DNA of 64,000 nucleotides from an uncultured Sphingomonadales bacterium (GTDB lineage Bacteria; Pseudomonadota; Alphaproteobacteria; Sphingomonadales; Sphingomonadaceae): the NCBI GenBank assembly GCA_903821605.1, contig CAIJLZ010000004.1, positions 1-64,000 of the forward strand. The letters run 5' to 3'. The notes under the pieces were generated by a model that saw only the letters and a list, made by a program, of their open reading frames with translations, made no database searches and had not been told where the DNA came from. The translations under genes and the position numbers were made by a program. Below are positions 34,383 to 44,430 of the stretch, in pieces (position 1 is the first letter of the stretch; each line of letters begins with the position of its first letter).

Positions 34383-35126
34383 ATGGCCGGTCATTCCAAA
34401 TTTAAGAACATCATGCATCGCAAGGGCGCGCAGGATAAGAAGCGTTCCGCCCTGTTTTCCAAGCTGAGCCGCGAAATCACCATCGCGGCCAAAATGGGTA
34501 CCCCCGATCCCGACATGAACCCGCGCCTGCGCGCTGCCGTACTGGCCGCGCGCGCCCAGTCCATGCCGAAGGACAATATCGAGCGCGCGATCAACAAGGC
34601 GAGCATGGGCGATGCCGATAATTACGAAGAAATCCGCTATGAGGGCTTCGGCCCGGCCGGTGTCTCGCTGATCATCGAGGCGCTCACCGACAACCGCAAC
34701 CGCACCGCCACCAACGTCCGCACCGCCGTGTCGAAAAATGGCGGCAATCTGGGTGCATCAGGGTCGGTCAGCCATGGTTTCGACCGCATGGGCCTGATCA
34801 CCTATCCGGCGAGCGCTGGCGATGCCGACAAGGTGTTCGAGGCCGCATTGGAAGCCGGTGCGGAAGATGTATCCTCGTCCGAGGATGGCCACGAAATCTG
34901 GACCGCCATCGATGGGCTGCATGAAGTGGCCAAGCTGCTCGAAGCCACGCTCGGCGAATCCGAGGGCGCGAAGCTGGCTTGGCGACCGCAGAATATGATA
35001 TCCGTGGGTGAAGGCGATGCCGCCACCTTGTTCAAGCTACTGGACGCGCTCGATGACGATGATGACGTCCAGACGGTCTGGGGCAATTACGACATCCCCG
35101 ATGAGGTGATGGCGAAGCTCGGCTGA
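34383..35126 (+). CDS. yebC: YebC/PmpR family translation or transcription factor
   Basis: The 247-residue protein starts with the hallmark [39 protein letters not shown] and continues with [28 protein letters not shown] and [39 protein letters not shown]. Members bind DNA as regulators, or, as shown more recently for YebC/TACO1, relieve ribosome stalling at proline tracts. It is the first gene of a yebC-lipoprotein-ruvC run, matching the common yebC-ruvC linkage. Confidence 0.95.
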   Translation: MAGHSKFKNIMHRKGAQDKKRSALFSKLSREITIAAKMGTPDPDMNPRLRAAVLAARAQSMPKDNIERAINKASMGDADNYEEIRYEGFGPAGVSLIIEALTDNRNRTATNVRTAVSKNGGNLGASGSVSHGFDRMGLITYPASAGDADKVFEAALEAGAEDVSSSEDGHEIWTAIDGLHEVAKLLEATLGESEGAKLAWRPQNMISVGEGDAATLFKLLDALDDDDDVQTVWGNYDIPDEVMAKLG

Positions 35127-35152
35127 TTTTAGTCCGGGCAGGAGACAGGCTG

Positions 35153-35755
35153 ATGGCAATGAAGACCATGTTCATCCTCGCAACGGCACTGGCGCTCGCT
35201 GGTTGCACGCAGGAGGTCGACAGCGCCAAACGCGGGGATGCGCCCTTTGGGCTGGCGCGCGGCGATCTCATCCCGGACATTCAAATCGGCAGCACGCCCG
35301 ATGCCAATGGCTATGCGGTGATGCGCGAAGTCCCCGCGCCGGAAGCCCCGTTCGTCAATTATGCCGTGATCGTCCGCGAAAATATCGGCGTTTGCCAAAT
35401 CATGGCGGCGTCCGGCAATTTCGCCCGGAGCAATGACGAAGCCGCGCGCGGCCGCGCCGCCATGGCGCGTGAGTCGATCGAAAAGAAATATGGCCCGCCG
35501 CATGTCGTGCTCAACAGCTGCAAGGGCGACAGCCTGTGCAAGCCAGACGTCTGGGCCGAAGGCATCGCCCGCGGGGCGCGGCAATATGGCTTTACCTGGG
35601 GCAGCATGGACAAGCCGCTCAATGCCTATATCAAGCAGATCCGGCTTGAAGTCCGCACCAATGAGGTGATGGAACCTTATGTCCGCGCCGATTATATCTT
35701 CACCAACGAGGCGGCGTGCAAGGCCGTCACCCCCGCTGCCAAGCCCAAGGGTTGA
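35153..35755 (+). CDS. Predicted lipoprotein, unknown function
   Basis: A 200-residue protein with a lipoprotein signal (MAMKTMFILATALALAGC; lipobox LALAGC). The mature part has CRISPR-free ordinary composition, with a conserved-looking centre (SIEKKYGPPHVVLNSCKGDSLCKPDVWAEGIARGARQYGFTWGS) with a Cys pair and no domain I recognise. CAGGAGACAG before ATG 35153 is a strong ribosome-binding site. It sits between yebC and ruvC on the same strand, so it is probably cotranscribed. Confidence 0.7.
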   Translation: MAMKTMFILATALALAGCTQEVDSAKRGDAPFGLARGDLIPDIQIGSTPDANGYAVMREVPAPEAPFVNYAVIVRENIGVCQIMAASGNFARSNDEAARGRAAMARESIEKKYGPPHVVLNSCKGDSLCKPDVWAEGIARGARQYGFTWGSMDKPLNAYIKQIRLEVRTNEVMEPYVRADYIFTNEAACKAVTPAAKPKG

Positions 35756-35860
35756 GGCGGGCCCGTTGGCGCTCTTGCTGCTTTCGGCGATGACGGGTGC
35801 GCCAGCAAGCGCGGCGCTCCCCCTCACCCTCAACACCCTCACCCATCAGCCGACACCGAT

Positions 35861-36352
35861 ATGCTGCTGATCGGTATCGACCCCGGGCTTGGCACAACCG
35901 GCTGGGGCGTGATTGCAGTGCATGGCAATCGCATCTCGCATATCGCCAATGGCCAGATCTCGACCGATCCCAAGGCCAAGCTGCCGCAGCGGCTGGTCAC
36001 GCTTGATGCGGTGCTGACCGACCTGCTGCTGACCCACAAGCCCGATCATGGGGCGGTTGAGGAAGTGTTCGTCAACGCCAATCCGCAATCGACGCTGAAA
36101 CTGGGCCAAGCGCGCGGTGTGGCCCTGCTGGCATTGGCGCGGTCCGGTCTTGATGTCGGCGAATATGCCGCACGGCTCGTCAAAAAAGCAGTCGTCGGTG
36201 TCGGCAATGCCGAAAAGGCGCAGGTTCATGCGATGGTTTCCCGGCTGTTGCCCGGGGTGAAGATTGCAGGCCCGGATGCGGCGGATGCGCTCGCCGTGGC
36301 CATCACCCATGCCCATCATCTGGCCAGCGCGCGGGCCTTGTCCCGCATCTGA
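35861..36352 (+). CDS. ruvC: Holliday junction resolvase RuvC
   Basis: The 163-residue RNase H-fold endonuclease cuts Holliday junctions. The four catalytic acids are visible: D7 ([13 protein letters not shown]), E67/E68 (GAVEEVFVN), and D139 and D142 ([18 protein letters not shown]). The length is typical. Its usual partners ruvA and ruvB do not follow; instead a cobalamin riboswitch and btuB do, so in this genome ruvC is separated from ruvAB. ATG 35861 overlaps a short upstream reading frame. Confidence 0.95.
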   Translation: MLLIGIDPGLGTTGWGVIAVHGNRISHIANGQISTDPKAKLPQRLVTLDAVLTDLLLTHKPDHGAVEEVFVNANPQSTLKLGQARGVALLALARSGLDVGEYAARLVKKAVVGVGNAEKAQVHAMVSRLLPGVKIAGPDAADALAVAITHAHHLASARALSRI

Positions 36353-36404
36353 CCGCGCCATTATGGCTTGACCGATGGCCAGCCCCTCCCTTACAGCCCG
36401 GCCC

Positions 36405-36595
36405 AGATGAGCGGTTCCCCGTAACGGGGGATGAAAAGGGAAGTTCGGTGCGTGGGGTCCGCCCCATAAATCCGGCGCTGTTCCCGCAACTGTAACCGGC
36501 GAGGACCGGTCCCAATATCCCACTGGTGGCTTGCTGCCGGGAAGGGGGGATCGGAACAATGACCCGGAAGCCAGGAGACCTGCCACTGATCGTCG
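36405..36595 (+). promoter_or_regulatory. Cobalamin (AdoCbl) riboswitch
   Basis: The leader before btuB contains the conserved cobalamin riboswitch elements in order. These are GGTTCCCC...GATGAAAAGGGAAGTTCGGTG, then GCTGTTCCCGCAACTGTAA (a core), then AAGCCAGGAGACCTGCC (B12 box). Ends are approximate. About 90 nt separate it from the TTG start of btuB, enough for an expression platform. Vitamin B12 binding would shut off receptor synthesis. Confidence 0.93.
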
Positions 36596-36687
36596 TCCTT
36601 CACGCGGGCGGGATAACCGGGTGATCGAGGCCGCCTTTGGGTGCTCGCCGTGACGACAAGTCGTGTGTCGTTACGGGAGAATCAACC

Positions 36688-38739
36688 TTGAAGAATATTG
36701 TGACCCTGCTCGCTGGCGCGACGACGCTGGCCCTGTCCGCGCATGCGCGCGCTGAAACCACCGAAACCGGGATGGATGAAATTATCGTTACCGCGACACG
36801 CGGCGGCGACGGCATTTCGATTGCCGAACTCGGGGGGTCGGTCAGCGTCATTGATCCGGATGCGCTGCTCCAACGCCAGACCCGCTTTGTAGCCGACATT
36901 CTGCGCGATGTTCCCGGCATTGCTGTCAGCGGGACAGACGGCCCGGCCGGCCGCACCCAGATCCGCCTGCGCGGTAGTGAGGCCAATCATGTGATGGTGA
37001 TGATCGACGGCATCAAAGCCAGCGATCCCTCCGCTGGGGAGTTCGACTTTGGTCAGCTCGTCGCCGATGATGCGGCGCGGATCGAGGTGCTGCGCGGCCA
37101 GCAGAGTGCGCTCTATGGCTCGGAAGCCATTGGCGGCGTCGTCAACTACATCACGCTCGATGGCCGTCAGGCCCCCGGCCTCCGCTTCCGGCTGGAAGGC
37201 GGCTCGTTCGGGACCGCTTCGGGCAACGCCCGGATCGCCGGGGTCGCGGGCGAGATCGACTATGCCATCAGCGGCGCTTATGCCCATATCGGCGGCGCAC
37301 CGACCGCACGTGGCGGCGAACGCCATATCGGATCAGACACGGGCGGGGCATCGGTCAAGATCAACTGGACCCCAAGCGACAATATCAAACTGACCACAAT
37401 CCTGCGCTACAACGGGAACGATACGGATTCGAACCGCGCCAATGAAGTCTATACGATGGACTGGCTTTCCGGTGAGACCAGCTATGTCAGCCCGAATTTC
37501 GGCTATGCGGAAGATAGCTGGGGGCTCCACAGCCGTGCCGCCGCCTTTTACGGCATGATCCGCGCCGAACTGACGTCGCTCGACGACCATTGGGTCAACA
37601 GTATTTCCGCGCAATTGGTCGACACCGAACGCAAGACATATGACGTGGCAGATAATAACAGCCCACGCGCAGACCAGACGGTCGCGCTGCGTTATGGCTA
37701 TCAGGGTCGGCGATATCGCGGCAGCTATGAAAGCAGCTTCCGGATCGAAACCGGGGCCATCCGCCACCGCCTGACCCTCGCCATTGATAGCGAGCGGGAG
37801 GAATATACCAATATCTCACCGCCGGAGGTAAACCCCGGCGTCTTTGCCGGCCGTCACCATAAGGATACATTGGGGCTGGTCGGGCAATATGACCTGGTGG
37901 TGCGTGATCGCCTCGCGCTCGGCGCCTCCTACCGCCATGACGCCAACACGCTGTTCAGCAATGCCGATACCTGGCGGCTGCATGGCAGTGTCGCCATCAT
38001 CGCCGGATTGCGCCTGCGTGCCGCGGCTGGATCGGGTGTGAAAGCGCCGGGCTTTGATGAACTGTTCGGCTATTATAGCGGTGAATATACCGGCAACCCG
38101 AACCTGAAACCGGAAAAATCAAAGGGCTGGGAAGCCGGTTTTGATCAGGTTTTCGCGGATGGTGCGCTCACCCTTGGGGCCAGCTATTTCCGCAACAGCT
38201 TCTCGAACGAGATTTATTCCACCTATCAACAAATTGATGGCGTTTGGCTCACCGTGCCCCAGAACCGCGACACCCGCTCGCACCAGCAAGGGGTAGAGGC
38301 CTATGCCGAAGCGCGATTCGGCCATGGCTGGCGGATCGACCTCGCCTATAGCCATCTCCGGGCGCAGGAAGATCGCACCGTCCTGCCGCAGCTCTGGTAC
38401 GTCGGCACGCCATGGCGCGGTCAGGCGGTCCGCCGACCGAAGAATATCGCAAGCGCCAATCTTGCTTGGGCCACATCGGATTGCCCATTCAGCGGTGCCT
38501 TGACGGTCCGCTATACCGGCGCGCAAAATGATCTCGCGTTCACCGACCCTTCCTATATTCCGGCACTGGTACGGCTCAAATCCTTCACCACCGTCAATCT
38601 GAACGCCGCATATCAATTGAGCGCGCAGGTCGCCATCACGGCACGCATCGATAATCTGTTCGACCGGCGCTACGAACAGGTCTTCAGCTTCACCTCCTGG
38701 GGTCGCGCCGCTTATGCGGGTGTCCGCGTGGCTTTTTGA
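36688..38739 (+). CDS. btuB: TonB-dependent cobalamin receptor BtuB-like
   Basis: The 683-residue outer-membrane protein has a signal peptide (MKNIVTLLAGATTLALSAHARA), a TonB box (MDEIIVTATR), and a plug domain (VADILRDVPGIAVSGTDGPAGRTQIRLRGSEANHVMVMIDGIKASDP..ARIEVLRGQQSALYGSEAIGGVVNYIT). A 22-strand barrel ends in GVRVAF with terminal Phe. The cobalamin riboswitch upstream makes vitamin B12 the likely ligand. I choose TTG 36688 as start because GGGAG lies 9 nt upstream and the signal peptide then begins at residue 1; the ATG-type start in the track lies in the leader. No B12 ABC transporter gene follows. Confidence 0.9.
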   Translation: MKNIVTLLAGATTLALSAHARAETTETGMDEIIVTATRGGDGISIAELGGSVSVIDPDALLQRQTRFVADILRDVPGIAVSGTDGPAGRTQIRLRGSEANHVMVMIDGIKASDPSAGEFDFGQLVADDAARIEVLRGQQSALYGSEAIGGVVNYITLDGRQAPGLRFRLEGGSFGTASGNARIAGVAGEIDYAISGAYAHIGGAPTARGGERHIGSDTGGASVKINWTPSDNIKLTTILRYNGNDTDSNRANEVYTMDWLSGETSYVSPNFGYAEDSWGLHSRAAAFYGMIRAELTSLDDHWVNSISAQLVDTERKTYDVADNNSPRADQTVALRYGYQGRRYRGSYESSFRIETGAIRHRLTLAIDSEREEYTNISPPEVNPGVFAGRHHKDTLGLVGQYDLVVRDRLALGASYRHDANTLFSNADTWRLHGSVAIIAGLRLRAAAGSGVKAPGFDELFGYYSGEYTGNPNLKPEKSKGWEAGFDQVFADGALTLGASYFRNSFSNEIYSTYQQIDGVWLTVPQNRDTRSHQQGVEAYAEARFGHGWRIDLAYSHLRAQEDRTVLPQLWYVGTPWRGQAVRRPKNIASANLAWATSDCPFSGALTVRYTGAQNDLAFTDPSYIPALVRLKSFTTVNLNAAYQLSAQVAITARIDNLFDRRYEQVFSFTSWGRAAYAGVRVAF

Positions 38740-38828
38740 GCTGACAGGACAAAAGACTGGCGGCTTGGCCATGCCAAGCCCTTGCTCCGTACCGGGGAAT
38801 CAGGCATAGGCCATCCCCGATACGCGAG

Positions 38829-38902
38829 GCGGGTGTAGCTCAATGGTAGAGCAGAAGCTTCCCAAGCTTACGACGAGGGTTCGATTCCCTTCACCCGCTC
38901 CA
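38829..38902 (+). tRNA. tRNA-Gly (CCC)
   Basis: GCGGGTGTAGCTCAATGGTAGAGC...CTTCCCAAG...GGTTCGATTCC...CACCCGC-T-CCA folds as a standard tRNA with a 7-bp acceptor stem, anticodon CCC and encoded CCA. The length is 74 nt. The sequence closely follows known bacterial glycine CCC tRNAs. Confidence 0.95.
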
Positions 38903-38959
38903 ATTGCCTGATCGTCATCGCCCGATAGGGCCAACCGCCTTGGCCCATCGGCGGGCAAC

Positions 38960-39460
38960 TCAGCGTAGCCGATAGAAATCCGCCAGCCGGTCAAGCGCCA
39001 GCCCCAACACCAACCGGCCTGAGCGTGCGGGCCAGCTTAAGGCGCGTTCGGCCGTGGTCATGCCCTCGCCCGCACAAATGATCCGCCACGCAATGTCGCG
39101 CAGCCCGGTGCCCAGATGATCCAGCGCCGCATCAAAGCGCGCCTTGGCCGCCAACTGCCGCGTCGTCGCGTCATGCATCGCCCCGCCGCCCAATCCGCCT
39201 CGCCCCGGCATCACATCCCAGCGCATCGTCACGCGCGGGCCGAGTTGGGCCTGTTCAAAATCTTGGCGCAGCACCTCGCCTGCGGCTAATTGGCAATCGG
39301 ACACCAGCCCCCGGCCATGGAGCCAGCCCAGCGCCGACTCCGCCCGATTCACTATCGCGCGCGTGCGCCGGACGCCGTCCGGTGCGGCCGCATCCGGCAC
39401 GAGAAACGCGCATTCGGTCAATTCAGTGGGCGCGGATCGAATCGATGATGTCCCGGTCAT
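38960..39460 (-). CDS. DUF6456 domain protein
   Basis: The 166-residue protein ends with the DUF6456 region (AAKARFDAALDHLGTGLRDIAWRIICAGEGMTTAERALSWPARSGRLVLGLALDRLADFY). That is a helical module with a helix-turn-helix-like ERALSWPARSGRLVLGLALDRL, common in sphingomonads and rhodobacteria as a putative DNA-binding protein. GGAG 7 nt upstream supports ATG 39460. It is divergent from an XRE regulator across a 95-nt region with a strong dyad, so the two genes are probably coregulated. Confidence 0.75.
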   Translation of the reverse strand: MTGTSSIRSAPTELTECAFLVPDAAAPDGVRRTRAIVNRAESALGWLHGRGLVSDCQLAAGEVLRQDFEQAQLGPRVTMRWDVMPGRGGLGGGAMHDATTRQLAAKARFDAALDHLGTGLRDIAWRIICAGEGMTTAERALSWPARSGRLVLGLALDRLADFYRLR

Positions 39461-39508
39461 GGCCATTCTCCTGCTGCACATCCGAATCAGCTATTGCCAT
39501 AAGGGTTC

Positions 39509-39535
39509 ATTTGTTGGAAAGTTTTTTCACCAAAT
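39509..39535. promoter_or_regulatory. Operator-like dyad between DUF6456 and XRE genes
   Basis: ATTTGTTGGAAAGTTTTTTCACCAAAT is an interrupted palindrome with 10 of 13 half-site positions symmetric (ATTTGnTGnAAA). It lies in the middle of the short divergent region, about 20 nt before the XRE start. It is a likely binding site for the XRE protein, the DUF6456 protein, or both. Confidence 0.5.
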
Positions 39536-39555
39536 AGGTTCAAAAAGGATGAGAC

Positions 39556-40122
39556 ATGATCACCGCCATCCGTGAGGTCCGGCAGGCCAAAGGCCTGACC
39601 CTTGCCGACGTCGCCGCCCGATGCGTGCCGCCCACCACCGCCCAGACCATCGGCCGACTGGAAACCGGCACCCGCACCGTATCGGTCGACTGGCTCAACC
39701 GCATTGCAACTGCACTTGGCGTCGGCGCAAGCGATCTTGTCACCTTGCCCGATCAATCGCATCTGGCCGTGGTCGCCCGGATCGAAGCCGATGGGCCAAC
39801 CGCACCCGAACGCGCACTCCACGTGCCGCCACCACAGCCCGCACCCGCCGATGTCGCGGTTCAGGTGATGGTGACCATCGGGGACTATCGCGCGGGCGAT
39901 GTGCTATGGTGCCGACGGGTGGCACCGGATCATTTCAATGAAGGGCTACATCGCGACGTACTGGTGCCGGGCCGGGTTGGGCAGTTCGCATTCGGACGCC
40001 TGATCCGGATCGAGGAGGGGCAGCTTGAAATTCTGCCCCCCGGCCCCGGCCAGCGGCCGCAAGCGATCCACAATCCGCCATGGCTGGCAGTCGTGCGGCA
40101 ATTGGTGCGGCCCTTCGACTAG
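39556..40122 (+). CDS. XRE-family transcriptional regulator
   Basis: This 188-residue protein has an N-terminal HTH_XRE domain (IREVRQAKGLTLADVAARCVPPTTAQTIGRLETGTRTVSVDWLNRIATALGVGASDLVTL). An extended beta-rich C-terminal half (VMVTIGDYRAGDVLWCRRVAPDHFNEGLHRDVLVPGRVGQFAFGRLIRIEEGQLEILPPGPGQRPQAIHNPPWLAVVRQLV) resembles the peptidase S24/LexA-like fold without an obvious catalytic Ser/Lys dyad. ATG 39556 follows AAGGATGAG. It converges with dnaJ and is divergent from the DUF6456 gene. Confidence 0.8.
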   Translation: MITAIREVRQAKGLTLADVAARCVPPTTAQTIGRLETGTRTVSVDWLNRIATALGVGASDLVTLPDQSHLAVVARIEADGPTAPERALHVPPPQPAPADVAVQVMVTIGDYRAGDVLWCRRVAPDHFNEGLHRDVLVPGRVGQFAFGRLIRIEEGQLEILPPGPGQRPQAIHNPPWLAVVRQLVRPFD

Positions 40123-40142
40123 GCCCCACACGGTCGGCGTGT

Positions 40143-41264
40143 TTAGGTCAGGTCTTCCCACATGCCCTTGATCTTGGTGAAGAATCCCGCGCTTTGGGGG
40201 GATTCTTCGCCGGTCTCGGTCTCGCGAAACTGTTCAAGCAATTCGCGTTGGCGCGCCGTCAGCTTGGTCGGGGTTTCCACCTCGATCTGCACGACCATGT
40301 CGCCAGCCCCCCGGCCTTGCAGCACCGGCATGCCTGCCCCGCGCTGGCGGAGTTGCTTGCCCGACTGAATGCCCGCCGGAATGCGGATTTCATGTTTCGC
40401 GCCATCCAGCCCCGGAATATGGATCACCCCGCCCAGTGCTGCTGTGGTGAAGCTGATCGGTGCCCGGGTGAACAGGGTCGTGCCGTCACGCTGGAACAGC
40501 GCGTGGCGCTGCAGATGGATGAAGATATACAGGTCGCCCGATGGGCCGCCCTTCGCGCCCGCTTCGCCCTCACCAGACAGCCGGATCCGCGTGCCGTCAT
40601 CGACGCCCGACGGAATATTGACCTGCAACGTCTTGTCGCGATCGATCCGCCCTTCGCCACGGCATGTGTCGCAAGGATCGGCGATGATCTGGCCGGTGCC
40701 TCGGCAGGCACCGCAGGGGCGTTCCACCATGAAGAAGCCCTGCTGGGCACGGACGCTGCCATGGCCGCCACAGGTGCCACAGGTCTTGGCCCCGGTGCCC
40801 GGTTTGGCCCCGGTGCCGCCGCACGGGTCGCAGCGGGTCGAGACAGACACCTCAATTTCGGTGGCCTTGCCGTGAAACGCATCCTCCAGCGAAATTTCTA
40901 GATCATAACGCAGGTCGGCGCCGCGCTGCGGCCCCTGATGCGAACGGCCACGGCCGCCCATGAACTCGCCAAAGATATTTTCGAATATATCCGAGAAACC
41001 GCCAAAATCCTGCGGCCCTGCGCCGGCCCCATTATTTTGGAACGCGGCCTTGCCATACCGGTCATAGGCCGCGCGCTTTTGCGGGTCCTTGAGACATTCA
41101 TAGGCTTCGCTGATCGCCTTGAACTTGGCCTCGGATTCATCGCAGCCCGGGTTGCGATCCGGATGATAGCGCATCGCCAGCTTGCGATAGGATGACTTGA
41201 TCGTCCCATCGTCAGCCGAGCGCTCGATTTCCAGCAGTTCATAATAGTCGTCAGTGTCGGCCAT
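40143..41264 (-). CDS. dnaJ: Chaperone protein DnaJ
   Basis: The 373-residue type I Hsp40 has a J-domain with the HPD motif ([12 protein letters not shown]), a G-rich linker, a zinc-finger region of four CxxCxGxG repeats ([32 protein letters not shown]) and C-terminal substrate-binding domains. It stimulates the ATPase of DnaK. It lies 104 nt downstream of dnaK on the same strand and may be read from the dnaK heat-shock promoter. Confidence 0.97.
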   Translation of the reverse strand: MADTDDYYELLEIERSADDGTIKSSYRKLAMRYHPDRNPGCDESEAKFKAISEAYECLKDPQKRAAYDRYGKAAFQNNGAGAGPQDFGGFSDIFENIFGEFMGGRGRSHQGPQRGADLRYDLEISLEDAFHGKATEIEVSVSTRCDPCGGTGAKPGTGAKTCGTCGGHGSVRAQQGFFMVERPCGACRGTGQIIADPCDTCRGEGRIDRDKTLQVNIPSGVDDGTRIRLSGEGEAGAKGGPSGDLYIFIHLQRHALFQRDGTTLFTRAPISFTTAALGGVIHIPGLDGAKHEIRIPAGIQSGKQLRQRGAGMPVLQGRGAGDMVVQIEVETPTKLTARQRELLEQFRETETGEESPQSAGFFTKIKGMWEDLT

Positions 41265-41368
41265 CTAAGCCCCCGTCAACACGGGTCGGCCCCGTCAGAC
41301 CCAGCCACACGCTGCGGATGTCCGCACATGCTGCCGGATACTGACGAGGCCGAACCATGTTTATCGCC

Positions 41369-43267
<1,899 letters not shown>

Positions 43268-43348
43268 GTGTCTCATACCCCATATGATCAGGATGATGCG
43301 AAGTCCGATCCGACGGACCGGTGCCCCTCCACATCAACTTTGAGGCCG

Positions 43349-43376
43349 ATATAGGTGCCAATTCGCTTGTCGCAAG
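43349..43376 (-). promoter_or_regulatory. Heat-shock (sigma-32, RpoH) promoter of dnaK
   Basis: The minus strand has CTTG (43376-43373), a 17-nt spacer and CCTATATCGG (from 43355). This agrees well with the alphaproteobacterial RpoH consensus CTTG-N17-CYTATNTNNG. It gives a dnaK leader of about 75 nt. Confidence 0.65.
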
Positions 43377-43454
43377 GGCTGCCCCGCGTTTATCTGGGCG
43401 GCATTCAATCCTGCGGCACCAAGACCTTGCCCGCCCCCGAAACGGAGATTTGCC

Positions 43455-43922
43455 ATGCGTATCCTGTCGTCGATGCTTGTCCCGGCCCTTGCGCTTGCCC
43501 TAACGGGCTGCGGCGCGAAGTCGCATGAAGAGGGCCCGGTGACCGATGCATGGATGCGCCTCTCGCCGATCGAGGGCAATCCGGCGGCGGGCTATTTCAC
43601 GATAAAGGGCGGGGAAGAGGACAATCGCCTGCTCTCCGTCACCAGCCCGAAGGTCGCCAGCATCGAGCTCCACGACATGTCGATCAAAGATGGCATGATG
43701 GAAATGAAGCGGATCGATGACGGCGTCATGATCCCGGCACATGGAACGGTTTCATTCTCCCCTGCCGGCATGCATGCGATGATGTTCGGCGTGGCTTCCG
43801 AGGTCAAACCGGGCCGCAAGATTCTTCTCACCTTCCAGTTCGCCAAGGGTGAACCGGCCAATGTTGAGGCACTGGTCCGGGGCGCGGGTGAAGACGATGG
43901 CAGCCATGGCATGATGCACTGA
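43455..43922 (+). CDS. Copper chaperone PCu(A)C lipoprotein
   Basis: A 155-residue protein with lipoprotein signal MRILSSMLVPALALALTGC and a PCu(A)C (DUF461) domain. The copper-binding pattern H-x-M...M...H-x-M is present: ELHDMSIKDGMMEMKRID...SPAGMHAMMFG. A short His/Met tail (DDGSHGMMH) may add metal ligands. These periplasmic proteins deliver Cu(I) to the CuA centre of cytochrome oxidase together with Sco. It is divergent from dnaK; no sco gene is adjacent. Confidence 0.9.
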   Translation: MRILSSMLVPALALALTGCGAKSHEEGPVTDAWMRLSPIEGNPAAGYFTIKGGEEDNRLLSVTSPKVASIELHDMSIKDGMMEMKRIDDGVMIPAHGTVSFSPAGMHAMMFGVASEVKPGRKILLTFQFAKGEPANVEALVRGAGEDDGSHGMMH

Positions 43923-43959
43923 TCAAGCGGGAGGGGACCATCAGCCGGTCCCCAACGCA

Positions 43960-43990
43960 AAACGGGCGGCCAATGGCCGCCCGTTTCGTT
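43960..43990. terminator. Bidirectional terminator between copper chaperone and rpoZ
   Basis: AAACGGGCGGCC-AAT-GGCCGCCCGTTT is a perfect 12-bp hairpin with a 3-nt loop (43960-43986). It has A-rich sequence before and T-rich sequence after, so it can terminate both convergent genes. Confidence 0.85.
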
Positions 43991-44011
43991 TCGCTTGGGT
44001 CGCGCCGGCGA

Positions 44012-44353
44012 TCAGTCGTAATCGCCGCCCAGATTCTGGTTGCGCGGCGGCGCGGCGGCGGTGAGCCGCAGCGCTTCCGACTGCTGCGAGAGCGAACCCA
44101 TTTCATCGACGACGTCATCGTCATCGACGCGGACCTTCTGCATGCCGCTGATCGCCGCTTCACGCAGTTCTTCCGGGGTAACAGTTTCTTCGGCGATCTC
44201 GCGCAGGGCGACGACCGGGTTTTTATCGCGGTCGCGATCAAGGGTCAGCTCGGCACCGCTGCTGATTTCGCGCGCCCGTTGGGCGGCCAGCAACACGAGA
44301 TCGAACCGGTTGGTGATCTTGTCGACGCAATCTTCAACGGTGACGCGCGCCAT
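44012..44353 (-). CDS. rpoZ: RNA polymerase omega subunit
   Basis: A 113-residue protein beginning [58 protein letters not shown], a full match to RpoZ. Omega helps assemble the beta-prime subunit and forms part of the ppGpp site in proteobacteria. The C-terminal extension after residue 70 is acidic, then low complexity, as usual in alphaproteobacteria. It is monocistronic here; spoT/relA, often linked, is not in the window on this side. Confidence 0.96.
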   Translation of the reverse strand: MARVTVEDCVDKITNRFDLVLLAAQRAREISSGAELTLDRDRDKNPVVALREIAEETVTPEELREAAISGMQKVRVDDDDVVDEMGSLSQQSEALRLTAAAPPRNQNLGGDYD

Positions 44354-44430
44354 GGACAGGCTCCGATCTAGTCAAATTCCGGGAAGCGCGCGGGCTAGCA
44401 GGCCCTTGCGCCGCTGTCAACAAACAGGGC

